Shown: positions 1 to 6,779 of the stretch, one piece after another
Layout: each line of letters opens with the position of its first letter
How positions within the stretch are numbered: position 1 is the first letter of the stretch
DNA from: an uncultured Lachnospiraceae bacterium
Lineage (GTDB): Bacteria > Bacillota > Clostridia > Lachnospirales > Lachnospiraceae
Length of the DNA stretch: 12,754 bases
Assembly: GCA_905197485.1 (NCBI GenBank)
Contig: CAJJYZ010000051.1
Location: 1 to 12,754, forward strand
Reading direction: 5' to 3'
Position numbers and translations under genes: made by a program
The notes under the pieces: generated by a model
Told to the model about the DNA's origin: nothing
The model's database searches: none
The model's input: only the letters and a program-made list of their open reading frames with translations

Positions 1-79
1 CTCGGAAGTAGAAAAAAGCCTTGACTTTAAAGGGCTTATAATGATAGTTCTTGTCTGGAATTGACACTACCTATTCGCT
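1..79. other. possible end of an integrated element
   Basis: This stretch precedes the tRNA-like fragment. One plus-strand frame is open from the window edge to a TGA at 59-61 and could be the tail of a gene starting outside the window. Its 19 visible residues (ending LIMIVLVWN) match nothing I recognise. A short inverted repeat, AAGCC then GGCTT (about 16-38), is also present. If the fragment at 80-120 is an attachment site, this DNA would be the right-hand end of the element, and such ends often carry the integrase gene. That is inference; nothing seen here proves an integrase. Confidence 0.25.
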
Positions 80-120
80 CTCCTAAGATTCAATTATAGG
101 TTCGATTCCTATACGGGACG
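80..120 (+). tRNA. 3' half of a tRNA-Arg(CCT), probable attachment-site remnant
   Basis: Read as tRNA positions 32-73, the sequence gives an anticodon loop CTCCTAA (80-86, anticodon CCT at 82-84), the 3' strand of an anticodon stem (87-91), a 4-nt variable loop, and a perfect T-arm of ATAGG/CCTAT around the loop TTCGATT (96-112). The 3' acceptor strand ACGGGAC and discriminator G end at 120. The 5' half is missing: no GTCCCGT acceptor strand, D-arm or matching 5' anticodon stem lies upstream. A tRNA fragment beginning at the anticodon loop and ending exactly at the discriminator base is the usual duplication left when a tyrosine-recombinase element inserts in a tRNA gene. The intact tRNA would then lie to the left, outside the window. 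It is not a functional tRNA as it stands. Confidence 0.55.
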
Positions 121-127
121 GTCAGCC

Positions 128-173
128 AAAAGCGTTCGATTGTTAGCAGAAATGCAAATAATGGGGCGCTTTT
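128..173 (+). terminator. hairpin after the tRNA fragment
   Basis: AAAAGCG (128-134) pairs perfectly with CGCTTTT (167-173) across a long 32-nt loop, and the 3' arm ends in four T residues. Its position just after the tRNA 3' end suggests the original tRNA terminator, which would have stayed on the chromosomal side of an insertion. The long loop makes it a weak call. Confidence 0.35.
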
Positions 174-281
174 AATTATAGAAAAACTATTTTTTCGATT
201 CATGACACAGAGAATCGTTCAGATGCTATGTTATGAATAATTTAGGTTTATATAGTTGAAACAGCAGTTTTTATCCAACTA
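174..281. other. non-coding, A/T-rich
   Basis: No coding frame could be supported here. The only structure seen is a 6-bp inverted repeat, CGATTC (196-201) with GAATCG (212-217). Confidence 0.4.
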
Positions 282-311
282 TTGAAAGTTTCATCCAGAA
301 TGGGGTATAAT
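282..311 (+). promoter_or_regulatory. promoter of the Fic-family pseudogene
   Basis: TTGAAA (282-287) and a perfect TATAAT (306-311) are 18 bp apart, a near-consensus housekeeping promoter. Transcription would begin near 318. The TTG at 282 could be misread as a start codon but is better explained as the -35 box. A purine-rich ribosome binding site (AAGGAAGG, 347-354) and a GTG at 366 follow at sensible distances. Confidence 0.5.
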
Positions 312-365
312 ATGGACGAAAGAATAGAGGAATGGATGATAAATCTAAGGAAGGTAGGTTTAGAA

Positions 366-834
366 GTGAGAAAGTTTGATTATATGAAATTAGCAGATAG
401 ATTGTGGGATGGAGAAGTCGTGTCATATATTGCAAAAATTCATGAATGTAAAGGGCGTCAGGAATTATTTACAAGGCAGAAGCCTGTTGAACTGGAGCGT
501 TTGATAGAAATTGCACGTGTACAGAGTACAGAGGAATCAAATAAAATAGAAGGTATTGTTACAACAAGTACACGCATTAAACAGCTTATGAATGAGAAAA
601 CAACACCTAAGTATGGTATATGATGTTGTTAAAAACTATGTAACTGAAAAAATAGGTAAATTTACTGGTGCGGAGGTTATCGCAGCATGTCCGATTGGTA
701 GTCGATAAGCTGTTTTAAATGCATTGAATAAGCTTACAAAAGAAGATATGATTATCAAGTGCGGTTCAGGAAGGGGAACGTTCTATGTACGGAAAGATGC
801 TATGGAAAATGAGAATTTTCCCCAATACAAGTGA
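366..834 (+). pseudogene. Fic-family protein, catalytic core deleted
   Basis: The first part (GTG 366 to TGA 623) encodes an N-terminal Fic-type region: MRKFDYMKLADRLWDGEV, then RQKPVELERL and the signature stretch QSTEESNKIEGI. Fic proteins normally continue into a Fic domain with an HPFxxGNGR motif that transfers AMP or a related group from a nucleotide to a target protein. Here homology stops after KTTPK (about 609). From 613, one frame over, comes what looks like the C-terminal winged helix (VYDVVKNYVTEKIGKF, then NALNKLTKEDMI and GSGRGTFYVRKD), ending at TGA 832-834. That second part has an in-frame TAA at 706-708. The whole catalytic domain, probably well over 150 codons, is missing and two further lesions are present, so no AMPylation activity is possible. 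The alternative start upstream at 300 or 312 would add residues unlike the family. Confidence 0.8.
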
Positions 835-941
835 TATTGTTCATAATATGTTGATATTGCAGGGGAGTATGTTTAAATCAGGAAAATGCCCGAAAAGTCT
901 TAATGAGAATCACAATATATATAAAAAAGGAAGGGATTTTT

Positions 942-1379
942 ATGTTGAATATTTATTATGGTGATATGAAAGAAGCTGTATATAATACATCGGCTTATTT
1001 TAAATATGATTATGAAGACAGCTGGATTGTAGACCCTTTTGTGAAAGAAATGATTCAAGATGTAGATAAGTCAACGGTTTTGGATAGTGGGGTGATAGAC
1101 AGTCCGGTTTTGGGAAAAATTCCACCAACCGGATTATCTGGAGGAGTGAAAACGTTAATCCTTTTTAAGTTTAATAAAGATAAAATTTTCAATGCATCAA
1201 CTTGTGGAGATAACTGTGCGAAATGGCTGCTTAAAATTGAAGAATCGGAAGACAGGACGGTAAATCTACGTCATTTGATGGATTTTGGTAAGGAGCCTTT
1301 TACGATTCGTATTTTGAATACTAACGAAATTGTTCACTCTATGAAAGAGCTGGTACCGATTGCGGGAGAATTTGTCTAA
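942..1379 (+). CDS. DUF4869 domain-containing protein
   Basis: Encodes 145 residues beginning MLNIYYGDM. The ATG at 942 is preceded by AGGAAGGG (928-935) at good spacing; an in-frame ATG at 903 lacks such a site. Recognisable stretches are YFKYDYEDSWIVDPF near residues 19-33, DSPVLGKIPP, GGVKTLILFKF, and NASTCGDNCAKWLL near 87-100, which contains two cysteines. No signal peptide or membrane segment is seen, so it should be cytoplasmic. From memory this matches DUF4869, a small family of unknown function seen in gut Clostridia. It ends 15 bp before the next gene, whose ribosome binding site starts right after its stop, so the two were a pair. The gene shows no lesion, although its partner does. 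Function unknown. Confidence 0.7.
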   Translation: MLNIYYGDMKEAVYNTSAYFKYDYEDSWIVDPFVKEMIQDVDKSTVLDSGVIDSPVLGKIPPTGLSGGVKTLILFKFNKDKIFNASTCGDNCAKWLLKIEESEDRTVNLRHLMDFGKEPFTIRILNTNEIVHSMKELVPIAGEFV

Positions 1380-1394
1380 TGGAGGAGTGGTACG

Positions 1395-2139
1395 ATGAGA
1401 GGAAAACATAGAGTTATTGTATCAACAAAACGTTTAAAATATGATTTTGAGGTACGGAGAAATTCAGAAAACAGATAATTATTATGTGATTGTAACGAGA
1501 GAATTATTGCCGACTTTGCCATATAGTGTGGAAGAGATTTATGGAATCCGGACATCAGGAAAGTATGGAACATTGAAGCAGAGCTACCATGAATTTTATC
1601 GGATATATGGTACGCTTACTCATGAGAAAGATGTAACACCTGAATTGGTAATTACAGAAGATAGTAATTCTGGATATCAGTTTTTCAACAATGTGTGTCG
1701 GGAAAATCATTTGCGATGTGAAACTATGAATGGGAAATCCAATGTATTTCATTATTTGAGAGAACATAAGAATGAGAAGATACTTGTTATTGCAGATGGC
1801 GCTGCTTTTGGCTCAGAAATTGACAGGGTATTAAGGTTAATAGAAAGATGCGAAAATGTGGCATTGTATTTACCAGAGTCTTTTGAGTGGCTGATTTTAT
1901 CTGCTGGAATTCTGAAAAACAATCATGTGCTGGAAATATTGGATGCTCCATATGATTATGTGGATAGTGAAGAGTTTTTCAGTTGGGAAAGATTTTTTAC
2001 ATCAGTTTTAATTGATAAAACGAAAGATACATATCTTGCATATATGAAAAAGAAACTGAATCCGGCATACCTACAAGATGTGATTAAGGAGACAATACTT
2101 AATAAAATGGCAAAGATTAGACTGACATGGAAAAAATAA
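1395..2139 (+). pseudogene. DUF4869-partner protein with internal deletion and frameshift
   Basis: A strong GGAGGAG site (1381-1387) leads to ATG 1395, which opens a 27-codon frame (MRGKHRVIVSTKRLKYDFEV...) closed by TAA at 1476-1478. A different frame takes over around 1441-1476 and runs to 2139, encoding about 220 residues starting near QKTDNYYVIVTRELLP. From memory, intact relatives begin in the same way, continue into a nucleotide-binding P-loop (GDSATGKT-like) and later reach the TDNYYVIVTRE stretch; they are sometimes labelled translation initiation factor 2-like without good reason. The P-loop is absent here, so the gene seems to have lost its middle and its reading frame. The ATG at 1441 has no ribosome binding site, so the C-terminal part is probably not made efficiently. 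The family's function is not known to me. Confidence 0.65.
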
Positions 2140-2169
2140 AAATGGCTGCAATTATAATTTAGTAGTCAA

Positions 2170-2203
2170 AATACCGTAGACAACCAGTCTAAAGTACGGT
2201 ATT
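2170..2203 (+). terminator. hairpin downstream of the decayed pair
   Basis: AATACCGTA (2170-2178) and TACGGTATT (2195-2203) form a perfect 9-bp stem, with a nested GAC/GTC pair (2179-2181 and 2187-2189). There is no long T-run after it, so it may be a weak terminator or a remnant of another structure. It starts about 30 bp after the stop at 2139. Confidence 0.4.
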
Positions 2204-2357
2204 CTATGGATAGCAGTCATCTTTTCATAATGATGGTGACATGAAGATATCCCAAGTGTTAGCTGATGCAAATAATCTGCTAATAAACAGGTCTTTTCTA
2301 AGGCGTATATGTGGGGAACAAGTAGTGTTTTTGGTAATAGGTATCTTAGTGAGGAAT

Positions 2358-2401
2358 GAAACGCAAATGCAACGTAAAATTTTACGTTGCATTTGCGTTT
2401 C
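2358..2401. promoter_or_regulatory. perfect 44-bp palindrome, probable operator
   Basis: The two 22-nt halves are exact reverse complements with no spacer, centred between 2379 and 2380. Within it lie four copies of the half-site ACGYAAA: ACGCAAA at 2361 and ACGTAAA at 2372 on the plus strand, mirrored as TTTACGT at 2381 and TTTGCGT at 2392. Copies on the same strand are 11 bp apart, about one helical turn. The palindrome overlaps the proposed -35 box and part of the spacer of the next gene's promoter. This fits an operator for two dimers of a DNA-binding protein, plausibly the downstream winged-helix protein itself. It lacks a T-tract for a terminator role. Confidence 0.6.
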
Positions 2402-2410
2402 TAGTATGAT
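2381..2410 (+). promoter_or_regulatory. putative promoter of the COG2865-type gene
   Basis: TTTACG (2381-2386, 4 of 6 to consensus) and TATGAT (2405-2410, 5 of 6) are 18 bp apart. The -35 box lies inside the 44-bp palindrome, so a protein bound there would block polymerase. The gene's ribosome binding site (GGGGGG, 2430-2435) and TTG start (2442) follow. Confidence 0.45.
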
Positions 2411-2441
2411 ACGATAGATAAAATAAAAAGGGGGGAAAAGA

Positions 2442-3362
2442 TTGAAAGAAAATAAAAGTTTGATTTTACAAGGAAATAAGCTTTATTTTGAAGAATTACC
2501 TTGTGGAAAAGATGATTTAACATTCAGAGAATTGAGTGCAAAGTTGATGGACAAATTAGGAATAGAAAATGTATCTAAAGATGTCTTTCGTACCCTTGGT
2601 TTTTTCACCAAAGATAAAAAATACAATAATGCGGCGGCATTATTGTCAGATGAAAATAACTTCCATGGAATTGATATGGCACGATTTGGCAATTCTATCA
2701 ATGAGATAATGGATAGGGAAACTGTAGAAAAAACCTCTATATTAAAACAATATGACGAAGCAGTTCATATGATAAAAAGATATTATCAGTATGAAGAGAT
2801 AGCGGAAATAGAGCGAAAGAAAGTTGATATAATACCAGAGACAGCCTATCGGGAAGCCATTGCAAATGCATTGATACATCGGGATTGGAGTATCAATGCT
2901 CATATTCGCATTTCTATGTTTTCAGATAGAATAGAAATAAAATCTCCGGGAGGTTTGCCGAAAGGGATAACAGAAGCGGAGTATTTAAATGGAGATATTT
3001 CCTGTCTGAGGAACCCAATATTAGGAAATATATTTTTTCGAATGCACTATGTGGAAATGTTCGGAACGGGGATTAAACGTATTCTATTTGCTTATCATGA
3101 TGCAAAAATTAAGCCTAAATTTGAAATTACAGAACATGTCATAAGTGTGATATTGCCAGTAATTACAAATCATTATAAAGTGTCGGAGGATGAGGCAAAG
3201 GTTATTGATGTTTTAAAAAACGGTGAACAGCTATCGAGCAGTAAGATTGCCAGATTGACCGGTTATACCAAATCTAAAACACTAAGATTAATAGATGGGT
3301 TAAAAGAAAAAAGTTATGTGAAAGTGATAGGAAACGGACGGGGAACAAAATATAGTCTGTAA
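2442..3362 (+). CDS. COG2865-type ATP-binding / winged-helix regulator, short form
   Basis: Encodes 306 residues starting at TTG 2442 behind a G-rich ribosome binding site. The middle looks like a HATPase_c_4 (GHKL-type) ATP-binding domain: ETAYREAIANALIHRDW (about 133-149) is the N-box, DRIEIKSPGGLP (about 162-173) resembles the G1 box, and RNPILGNIFFRMHYVEMFGTGI (about 190-211, split GTGI at its end) the G2 box. The last 70 residues form a winged helix (SSSKIARLTGYTKSKTLRLIDGL), with a wing rich in Gly and Arg. Full-length relatives carry an N-terminal Schlafen-type AlbA_2 domain of about 120 residues; here the protein begins close to where that domain would end (NKLYFEELPCGKDDLTF). It may be a trimmed regulator or a truncated gene. 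The frame and motifs are intact, so it is probably made. Self-regulation through the 44-bp palindrome is inferred. Confidence 0.7.
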   Translation: MKENKSLILQGNKLYFEELPCGKDDLTFRELSAKLMDKLGIENVSKDVFRTLGFFTKDKKYNNAAALLSDENNFHGIDMARFGNSINEIMDRETVEKTSILKQYDEAVHMIKRYYQYEEIAEIERKKVDIIPETAYREAIANALIHRDWSINAHIRISMFSDRIEIKSPGGLPKGITEAEYLNGDISCLRNPILGNIFFRMHYVEMFGTGIKRILFAYHDAKIKPKFEITEHVISVILPVITNHYKVSEDEAKVIDVLKNGEQLSSSKIARLTGYTKSKTLRLIDGLKEKSYVKVIGNGRGTKYSL

Positions 3363-3383
3363 TACACTTTTTAGGAGGATATC

Positions 3384-4994
3384 ATGAAAACTTTTTATAT
3401 AAATGGAACCATTTTAACAATGGAAGACGAGTTATACGCGGAAGCGGTCTGTGTGGAAGACGGCCGCATTCAAGCAGTAGGGACACAGGAAGAAGTATTG
3501 AAACTTCAGAAAGAAGAGGATGAGATTGTCGATTTGCAGGGAAAGACGATGCTCCCGGGATTTATTGACGGACATTCGCATTTTACGGGGACGGCGAATG
3601 CGATGACGCAATGCGACCTTTCGGATTGCAAGAGTTTTGCAGAGATTGTGGCAAGTATGAAGGGATTTAAGAAGAGAAGGAATCTTTCGGATGAGGCATG
3701 GCTTGTGGGATGTAATTATGACCACAACTTTCTTGCAGAGGGGAGACATCCGGACCGGTTTGTGTTGGATGAGATTAGTGAGACGAATCCGGTGCTTCTA
3801 ATTCATGCATCGTCTCACATGGGTGTGACAAATAGCCTTGGTCTGCAGTTACAAGGGATTGATGAGAACACAGAGGACAGTGAAGACGGACGTTATGGAC
3901 GTGTAGAAGGAAGCAGGACTCCAAATGGTTACATGGAGGAGAAAGTATTTCTGGCATTCCAGTCAAAACTTCCGATGACACCGGTGGAAGAATTATTGAG
4001 GTTGATGGGTGAGGCGCAGAATCTGTATGCCAGTTATGGAATCACGACGATACAGGATGGGATGGTTGGGAAACCGTTGTTCCAGCTGTTGAAAGCCGCA
4101 TCGGAAATGGGAATATTACGTCAGGATATCGTAGGATATGTGGATATTATGACAGCTTCCAACCTGATGAAAGAAGAAGGTGATTACGTGGGAAAATACC
4201 ACAATCATCTGAAGTTAGGTGGGTATAAAGTCTTTTTGGATGGTTCGCCGCAGGGAAAGACTGCGTGGATGACAGAGCCATATGCAGGCGAGGAAGAATA
4301 TCGGGGATATCCGATTCATAGTGATGAAAAATTGAAGGGATATATTAGTCATGCGTTAGATGAAGAGCAGCAGTTGTTGGCACATTGCAATGGGGATGCG
4401 GCGGCAGAACAGTATATTTCCCAGTTTGAAAAAGTATTGAAGGAAAGAGATTCCAAGGATTGTCATCGGGCTGTCATGGTACATGCACAGCTTGTGAGAA
4501 AAGACCAGCTAAAACGTATGGCAGAGATTCAGATGATGCCAAGCTTTTTTGTCGCGCACACATATTATTGGGGAGATATCCACGTGAAAAATTTCGGTTT
4601 AGAAAGAGGAAGCCAGATTTCGCCGGTAAAAGATGCGATGGAATATGGAATGAAGTTTACGTTTCATCAGGACACACCAGTTGTACCGCCAAATATGATG
4701 CATACGGTTTCCTGCGCAGTGAATCGAATCTCAAGAGAAGGTAAGGTATTAGGTGAGAATCAGAGGATTCCGGTGTTGGAAGCATTGAAAGCGATTACAA
4801 TCTACGGAGCTTACCAGTATCATGAAGAGCAGGAAAAAGGAACGATTGCGCCTGGAAAATATGCGGATTTTGTTGTGTTAGACAGCAATCCATTGGAAAG
4901 CGACGTATCGAAACTTGCGGAAATCAAGGTGGATATGACAATCAAAGAAAATAAAGTAATTTACAGAAGAGGAAGCAACAATGAATCAGCGTAG
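3384..4994 (+). CDS. YtcJ-like amidohydrolase
   Basis: Encodes 536 residues from ATG 3384 behind AGGAGG (3374-3379). It is a metal-dependent hydrolase of the amidohydrolase superfamily (Amidohydro_3, YtcJ group). Visible elements in order are an N-terminal beta-sandwich strand, the metal motif GHSH (H64, H66), a possible carboxylated or supporting lysine in GGYKVFLDG (about 282), histidines in LAHCNGD (about 334) and VHAQ (about 367), and the late catalytic aspartate in FHQDTP (about 430). The C-terminal strand pair ends in the usual GTIAPGKYADFVVLD. Length is normal for the family. Members cleave amide or related C-N bonds in small molecules; the substrate cannot be told from sequence. There is no signal peptide, so it is cytoplasmic. 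The gene overlaps the following transporter gene by 14 bp, suggesting that the transporter moves its substrate or product. Only 21 bp separate it from the upstream gene; a TATAGT at 3351 has no good -35 partner. Confidence 0.85.
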   Translation: MKTFYINGTILTMEDELYAEAVCVEDGRIQAVGTQEEVLKLQKEEDEIVDLQGKTMLPGFIDGHSHFTGTANAMTQCDLSDCKSFAEIVASMKGFKKRRNLSDEAWLVGCNYDHNFLAEGRHPDRFVLDEISETNPVLLIHASSHMGVTNSLGLQLQGIDENTEDSEDGRYGRVEGSRTPNGYMEEKVFLAFQSKLPMTPVEELLRLMGEAQNLYASYGITTIQDGMVGKPLFQLLKAASEMGILRQDIVGYVDIMTASNLMKEEGDYVGKYHNHLKLGGYKVFLDGSPQGKTAWMTEPYAGEEEYRGYPIHSDEKLKGYISHALDEEQQLLAHCNGDAAAEQYISQFEKVLKERDSKDCHRAVMVHAQLVRKDQLKRMAEIQMMPSFFVAHTYYWGDIHVKNFGLERGSQISPVKDAMEYGMKFTFHQDTPVVPPNMMHTVSCAVNRISREGKVLGENQRIPVLEALKAITIYGAYQYHEEQEKGTIAPGKYADFVVLDSNPLESDVSKLAEIKVDMTIKENKVIYRRGSNNESA

Positions 4995-5868
4995 AAAAGG
5001 AATCATACTTGCGGTAATTACGGCGGTTATGTGGGGAATCATGGGGATGTTCGTAAGGGATATGTCTCACTATCAGTTTTCCAATATAGAAATCTCATTT
5101 TTCCGTTGTGCGCTCGCAGGAGCGGCATATTTTGTGTTTTTGCTTGTGACAAAGCCAAAAGCATTGAAAATTGACCTGAAAGGTCTTGTAATCTGTATAG
5201 TTTATGGGGCGATTGCTTACAGTATCAGCTTTGTAAGTTATAGTGTGGCGGTGTCCAGAATTCCGGTAGGCGTGGCAACCGTATTGATGTTTATGAGTCC
5301 AATCTGGGTGGCGATTCTCGGAATCTTTATGTTTGGAGAAAAGTTAAGGAAAGATAAAGTTATTACGATTTGCATATGTTTTGTGGGTGCAATTCTTGTG
5401 GCTAACTTAATTGGCGCGGGAGATATCCGGTTAGATGGAATCGGAATCCTCGCGGGCGTGATTAACGGAATCGGTGTGGCGCTTCAGATTCTTCTGCCGA
5501 AATTCTTTGCGAAGGATTACGATAGAGATACACTCCTTGTATATGGATTCTTAGGGGCGGCGCTTGTTCTTGCGTTTGGAACGGACTTCCGGGCAATGGC
5601 AGGACATATCGCAGGAACACCGGCGTTGAATCTTGTGGTGGACTTGTTCGGAATCGGGATTCTCTGTACGATGGTTGCAAATGTTGCCTGCGTAAAATCA
5701 ACACAGTATGTAGAAGCAACGACAACGAGTATTCTCTCGGCGCTAGAAGTCGTTGTGGGAACGATTGTCGGCTTCCTTGTATTCCATGAACATCTGACGG
5801 TGCTGCAGATGATAGGAGCAGTTATTATTGTAATGGGTGCGATAGGCTCGGAGATAAAAAAATCTTAG
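4981..5868 (+). CDS. EamA-family (drug/metabolite superfamily) transporter
   Basis: Encodes 295 residues with about ten hydrophobic segments arranged as two repeated halves (roughly 5-140 and 150-290), the EamA layout of the 10-TMS drug/metabolite exporter group. The first half has the typical AVITAVMWGIMGMFVR start and RIPVGVATVLMFMSPIWVAILGIFMFGEKL end. The second half ends TTTSILSALEVVVGTIVGFLVFHEHLT followed by a final helix, with a short basic tail. The ATG at 4981 has GAGGAAG a few bases upstream, inside the end of the amidohydrolase gene, so the two are translationally coupled. It sits in the cytoplasmic membrane; export of an amino acid or related metabolite is typical of the family, but the substrate is unknown. 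The stop codon lies within a hairpin shared with the convergent LysR gene. Confidence 0.88.
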   Translation: MNQRRKGIILAVITAVMWGIMGMFVRDMSHYQFSNIEISFFRCALAGAAYFVFLLVTKPKALKIDLKGLVICIVYGAIAYSISFVSYSVAVSRIPVGVATVLMFMSPIWVAILGIFMFGEKLRKDKVITICICFVGAILVANLIGAGDIRLDGIGILAGVINGIGVALQILLPKFFAKDYDRDTLLVYGFLGAALVLAFGTDFRAMAGHIAGTPALNLVVDLFGIGILCTMVANVACVKSTQYVEATTTSILSALEVVVGTIVGFLVFHEHLTVLQMIGAVIIVMGAIGSEIKKS

Positions 5869-5875
5869 AGCCTAT
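5842..5875. terminator. shared hairpin between convergent genes
   Basis: ATAGGCTC (5842-5849) pairs perfectly with GAGCCTAT (5868-5875), and within the loop AGAT (5852-5855) can pair with ATCT (5862-5865). The stem contains the end and stop codon of the EamA gene and finishes 1 bp before the LysR stop on the other strand. A bidirectional terminator is the natural reading; T-runs on both sides are poor. Confidence 0.5.
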
Positions 5876-5876
5876 T

Positions 5877-6761
5877 CTATCCCATAGAAAGATTGTGTAT
5901 GAAGTCCGTAAAATCCTGCATTTGAGAAGTAAAAGGATAATTCTGGTTATAACAGAGATAAAAGTACCGTTTCATATTCAAATCTTCGACAGTGCAGACT
6001 TGAACTTCTCCTTTCTGGGCATATTCTTTGATACAGCGTGAGGAGAGGATTCCGAGGCCGAGATTATGGCGCACAGCGTCCAAAATGGCAGAGCTGCTGC
6101 AGCATTCCCATTTTGTTATATAAGGAATGTGATGAGTGTCCATGATACTCTCGAAGATAGCCCGGGTTCCGCTTCCGCGCTCCCTCATAATAAAGTTCTG
6201 ATTCGCGAGGTCTTGAATGTAGATGCAGGACTTCTGGGCGAGGGGGTGCTTTGTGCTGCAGACTACTTCTAATTTATCATCAAAAACGGGCTCCGTCTGA
6301 ATGTCTCTGTGTGAAATAATTCCTTCCACCAGGGCAAGATTCAATTCATTGTGAAGAATACGATGTTCAAGAATCCGAGTATTATCAACGAATACGGAGA
6401 CGTCGATATCTGGATATTTTTCATTGAGAGAGACGATAAGTTCGCTTAGAAGCGTATTTCCGATAGTTAAAGTAGCTCCGAGCTTGAGAGGGCGTTGCTC
6501 CTGAAGCTGCTTCATTTCTTTATCTAATCCTTCGTGAAGTGCAATGATTTCTTTGGCGCGTTTTAGAAGGAGCGCGCCGGAGGGTGTGATTTTCAATTCT
6601 TTGTTATGCCGTTCAAACAGAACGGTTTCATATTCTTTTTCCAAATCGATGACTGTCTGACTGACGGTTGGTTGTGCGATATACAATTTACTGGCTGCCA
6701 GATTCATTTTTTTATATTCTGCAACGGCTGCAAAGATTTTTAATTGTCTTAATGTTGCCAT
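5877..6761 (-). CDS. LysR-family regulator, CysL-like by context
   Basis: Encodes 294 residues, normal for the family. Residues 1-60 are the winged helix (MATLRQLKIFAAVAEYKKMN, then ASKLYIAQPTVSQTVIDLE), followed by a linker helix and a type-2 periplasmic-binding-like effector domain from about residue 90 (PLKLGATLTIGNTLL; RERGSGTRAIFE near 193-204; NLGLGILSS near 233-241). RERGSGT is typical of the subgroup that includes CysL and CbbR-like proteins. The ATG (6761) has a strong AGGAGG upstream on the minus strand. It is divergent from the sulfite reductase operon and convergent with the EamA gene. The likely role is activation of that operon in response to a sulfur, nitrogen or tetrapyrrole metabolite, with control of its own gene; effector unknown. 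Two inverted repeats in the intergenic region are candidate binding sites. Confidence 0.85.
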   Translation of the reverse strand: MATLRQLKIFAAVAEYKKMNLAASKLYIAQPTVSQTVIDLEKEYETVLFERHNKELKITPSGALLLKRAKEIIALHEGLDKEMKQLQEQRPLKLGATLTIGNTLLSELIVSLNEKYPDIDVSVFVDNTRILEHRILHNELNLALVEGIISHRDIQTEPVFDDKLEVVCSTKHPLAQKSCIYIQDLANQNFIMRERGSGTRAIFESIMDTHHIPYITKWECCSSSAILDAVRHNLGLGILSSRCIKEYAQKGEVQVCTVEDLNMKRYFYLCYNQNYPFTSQMQDFTDFIHNLSMG

Positions 6762-6779
6762 AAATACCTCCTATTTGCA

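Larger units (their letters stand above)
2140..2441. other. 302-bp intergenic region
   Basis: This region separates the decayed gene from the COG2865-type gene. It holds a hairpin (2170-2203), a perfect 44-bp palindrome (2358-2401) and a promoter (2381-2410). Between them (2204-2357) nothing supportable was found; a 58-codon plus-strand frame at 2241-2417 runs through the palindrome, has no clear ribosome binding site and resembles nothing I know. Confidence 0.5.

Noticed and set aside
282..365. TTG at 282 and ATGs at 300 and 312 as starts of the Fic-type gene
   Set aside because: The stretch holds a TTGAAA/TATAAT promoter, and the encoded residues are unlike the family. GTG 366 has a purine-rich ribosome binding site and starts where the Fic-type N-terminus starts.
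2241..2417. 58-codon plus-strand frame in the intergenic region
   Set aside because: It runs through the 44-bp palindrome and promoter, has no convincing ribosome binding site and resembles no family I know.
4460..4744. 94-codon plus-strand frame inside the amidohydrolase gene
   Set aside because: It lies fully within a well-supported gene in another frame, with a Cys/Arg-rich product and no ribosome binding site.
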